NCBI GenBank assembly: GCA_964345695.1
Contig: CAYFSC010000166.1
Span: forward strand, 1-6,561
Direction of reading: 5' to 3'
From: CAYFSC01 sp964345695
GTDB lineage: Bacteria; Bacteroidota; Rhodothermia; Rhodothermales; Salinibacteraceae
Length of the DNA stretch: 6,561 nt
Below are positions 6,111-6,561 of this stretch, one piece after another (within the stretch, counting starts at the first letter, position 1; each line of letters begins with the position of its first letter). The translations under genes were made by a program, and so were the position numbers. The notes beneath the pieces are model-generated. The model saw only the letters and a program-made list of their open reading frames with translations, was not told where the DNA came from and made no database searches.

Positions 6111-6561
6111 ATGCCCGAAATCCCTGACCTGATCGTCCACGAACGCTACGTCGAGCGCACGTCTTTGCACCAGCCGATCGCGGGCGTGGAGGTGCGCGAC
6201 GCAATCCTCGTGGACGAGGGCACTTCGCCCGAGGGGCTGGACGCAACACTGACGGGGCGGGCTTTCGAAGCGACGCATCGCCACGGCAAGCATCTCTTCG
6301 TGCAGTACGACGAGCACGGGTGGCTGGCGCTGCACTTCGGGATGACGGGCAAGCCACACTACTACGCAAACGGCGATCCTCCGGACTACAGCCACGTTCG
6401 CATTTATCTGGAGAACGGCCATCGCCTCGCACTGATCTGCCCGCGCAAGTTCGCTCGCGTCCGTCTCGTCGACCGTCCCGAGGCGTTCGTCGAGGCGAAA
6501 GACCTGGGCCCGGACGTGCGGCGCGTGGACGTCGAAACCTTTTGCGAGCGATTCGACGGCC
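6111..6561 (+). CDS. Fpg/Nei-family DNA glycosylase, N-terminal part
   Basis: The first 150 residues of a formamidopyrimidine-DNA glycosylase / endonuclease VIII family enzyme, which removes oxidised bases and nicks the DNA in base-excision repair; the gene continues past the window. The start is fixed by MPEIPDL: after Met removal, Pro2 is the catalytic nucleophile and Glu3 the acid, both present. Lys60 in RHGKHLF matches the conserved beta-hairpin lysine (E. coli Lys57). HFGMTGK at 75-81 matches HLGMSG with its intercalating Met (Met78). SHVRIYLENG at 94-103 and CPRKFARV at 110-117 match the DHVDLVMSNG and DPRRFGAW stretches, so Arg112 and Phe114 keep the base-flipping positions, while the usual Asp is Cys110 and the Gly is Ala115. 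MPEIPD rather than MPELPE suggests a divergent Bacteroidota-type branch, so 8-oxoguanine specificity cannot be assumed. The helix-two-turn-helix and zinc finger lie outside the window. It follows the peptidase gene by 151 bp and probably has its own promoter. Confidence 0.9.
   Translation, partial: MPEIPDLIVHERYVERTSLHQPIAGVEVRDAILVDEGTSPEGLDATLTGRAFEATHRHGKHLFVQYDEHGWLALHFGMTGKPHYYANGDPPDYSHVRIYLENGHRLALICPRKFARVRLVDRPEAFVEAKDLGPDVRRVDVETFCERFDG

Overview
The window looks like a piece of a high-GC Bacteroidota-type genome, most likely the Rhodothermota/Salinibacter side. The reasons are a Rho with an N-terminal Rho_N helix bundle followed by a Ser/Arg/Glu-rich linker, the absence of Shine-Dalgarno sequences before the genes, a secreted tricorn-like peptidase rich in Asp/Glu and poor in Lys (as in halophiles), and an Fpg/Nei-family protein beginning MPEIPDL, close to the MPELPDL start I associate with Bacteroidota. 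The lineage is an inference from gene style, not a database match.

Layout from left to right. Positions 1-519 are non-coding and hold short hairpins and a nested inverted repeat, probably the promoter and leader of rho. Positions 520-1998 (+) encode a complete transcription termination factor Rho. A run of exactly 100 N (2002-2101) begins three bases after the rho stop codon, so the true distance to the next gene and any rho terminator are unknown. At 2103-2151 there is a strong intrinsic terminator that reads on the minus strand. It ends a small minus-strand gene (2177-2413) for a 78-residue protein with two CxxC pairs, probably a zinc ribbon, convergent to rho. Positions 2414-2683 separate that gene from a divergent one and are packed with palindromes, including two AAGCGCTTT-centred sites 41 bp apart that resemble LacI/CcpA-family operators. 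Positions 2684-5959 (+) encode an exported 1091-residue tricorn-like S41 peptidase: beta-propeller repeats, PDZ and a serine protease core. After a 151-bp spacer, an Fpg/Nei-type DNA glycosylase gene starts at 6111 (+) and runs off the window.

The genes do not form one pathway: they cover transcription termination, a small metal-binding protein, extracytoplasmic peptide degradation and base-excision repair. I see no mobile element, CRISPR array, tRNA or rRNA, and no evidence for a new multi-gene system. The parts most worth a second look are the palindrome cluster in the divergent intergenic region, the uncharacterised zinc-ribbon protein, and the assembly gap at the rho 3' end.
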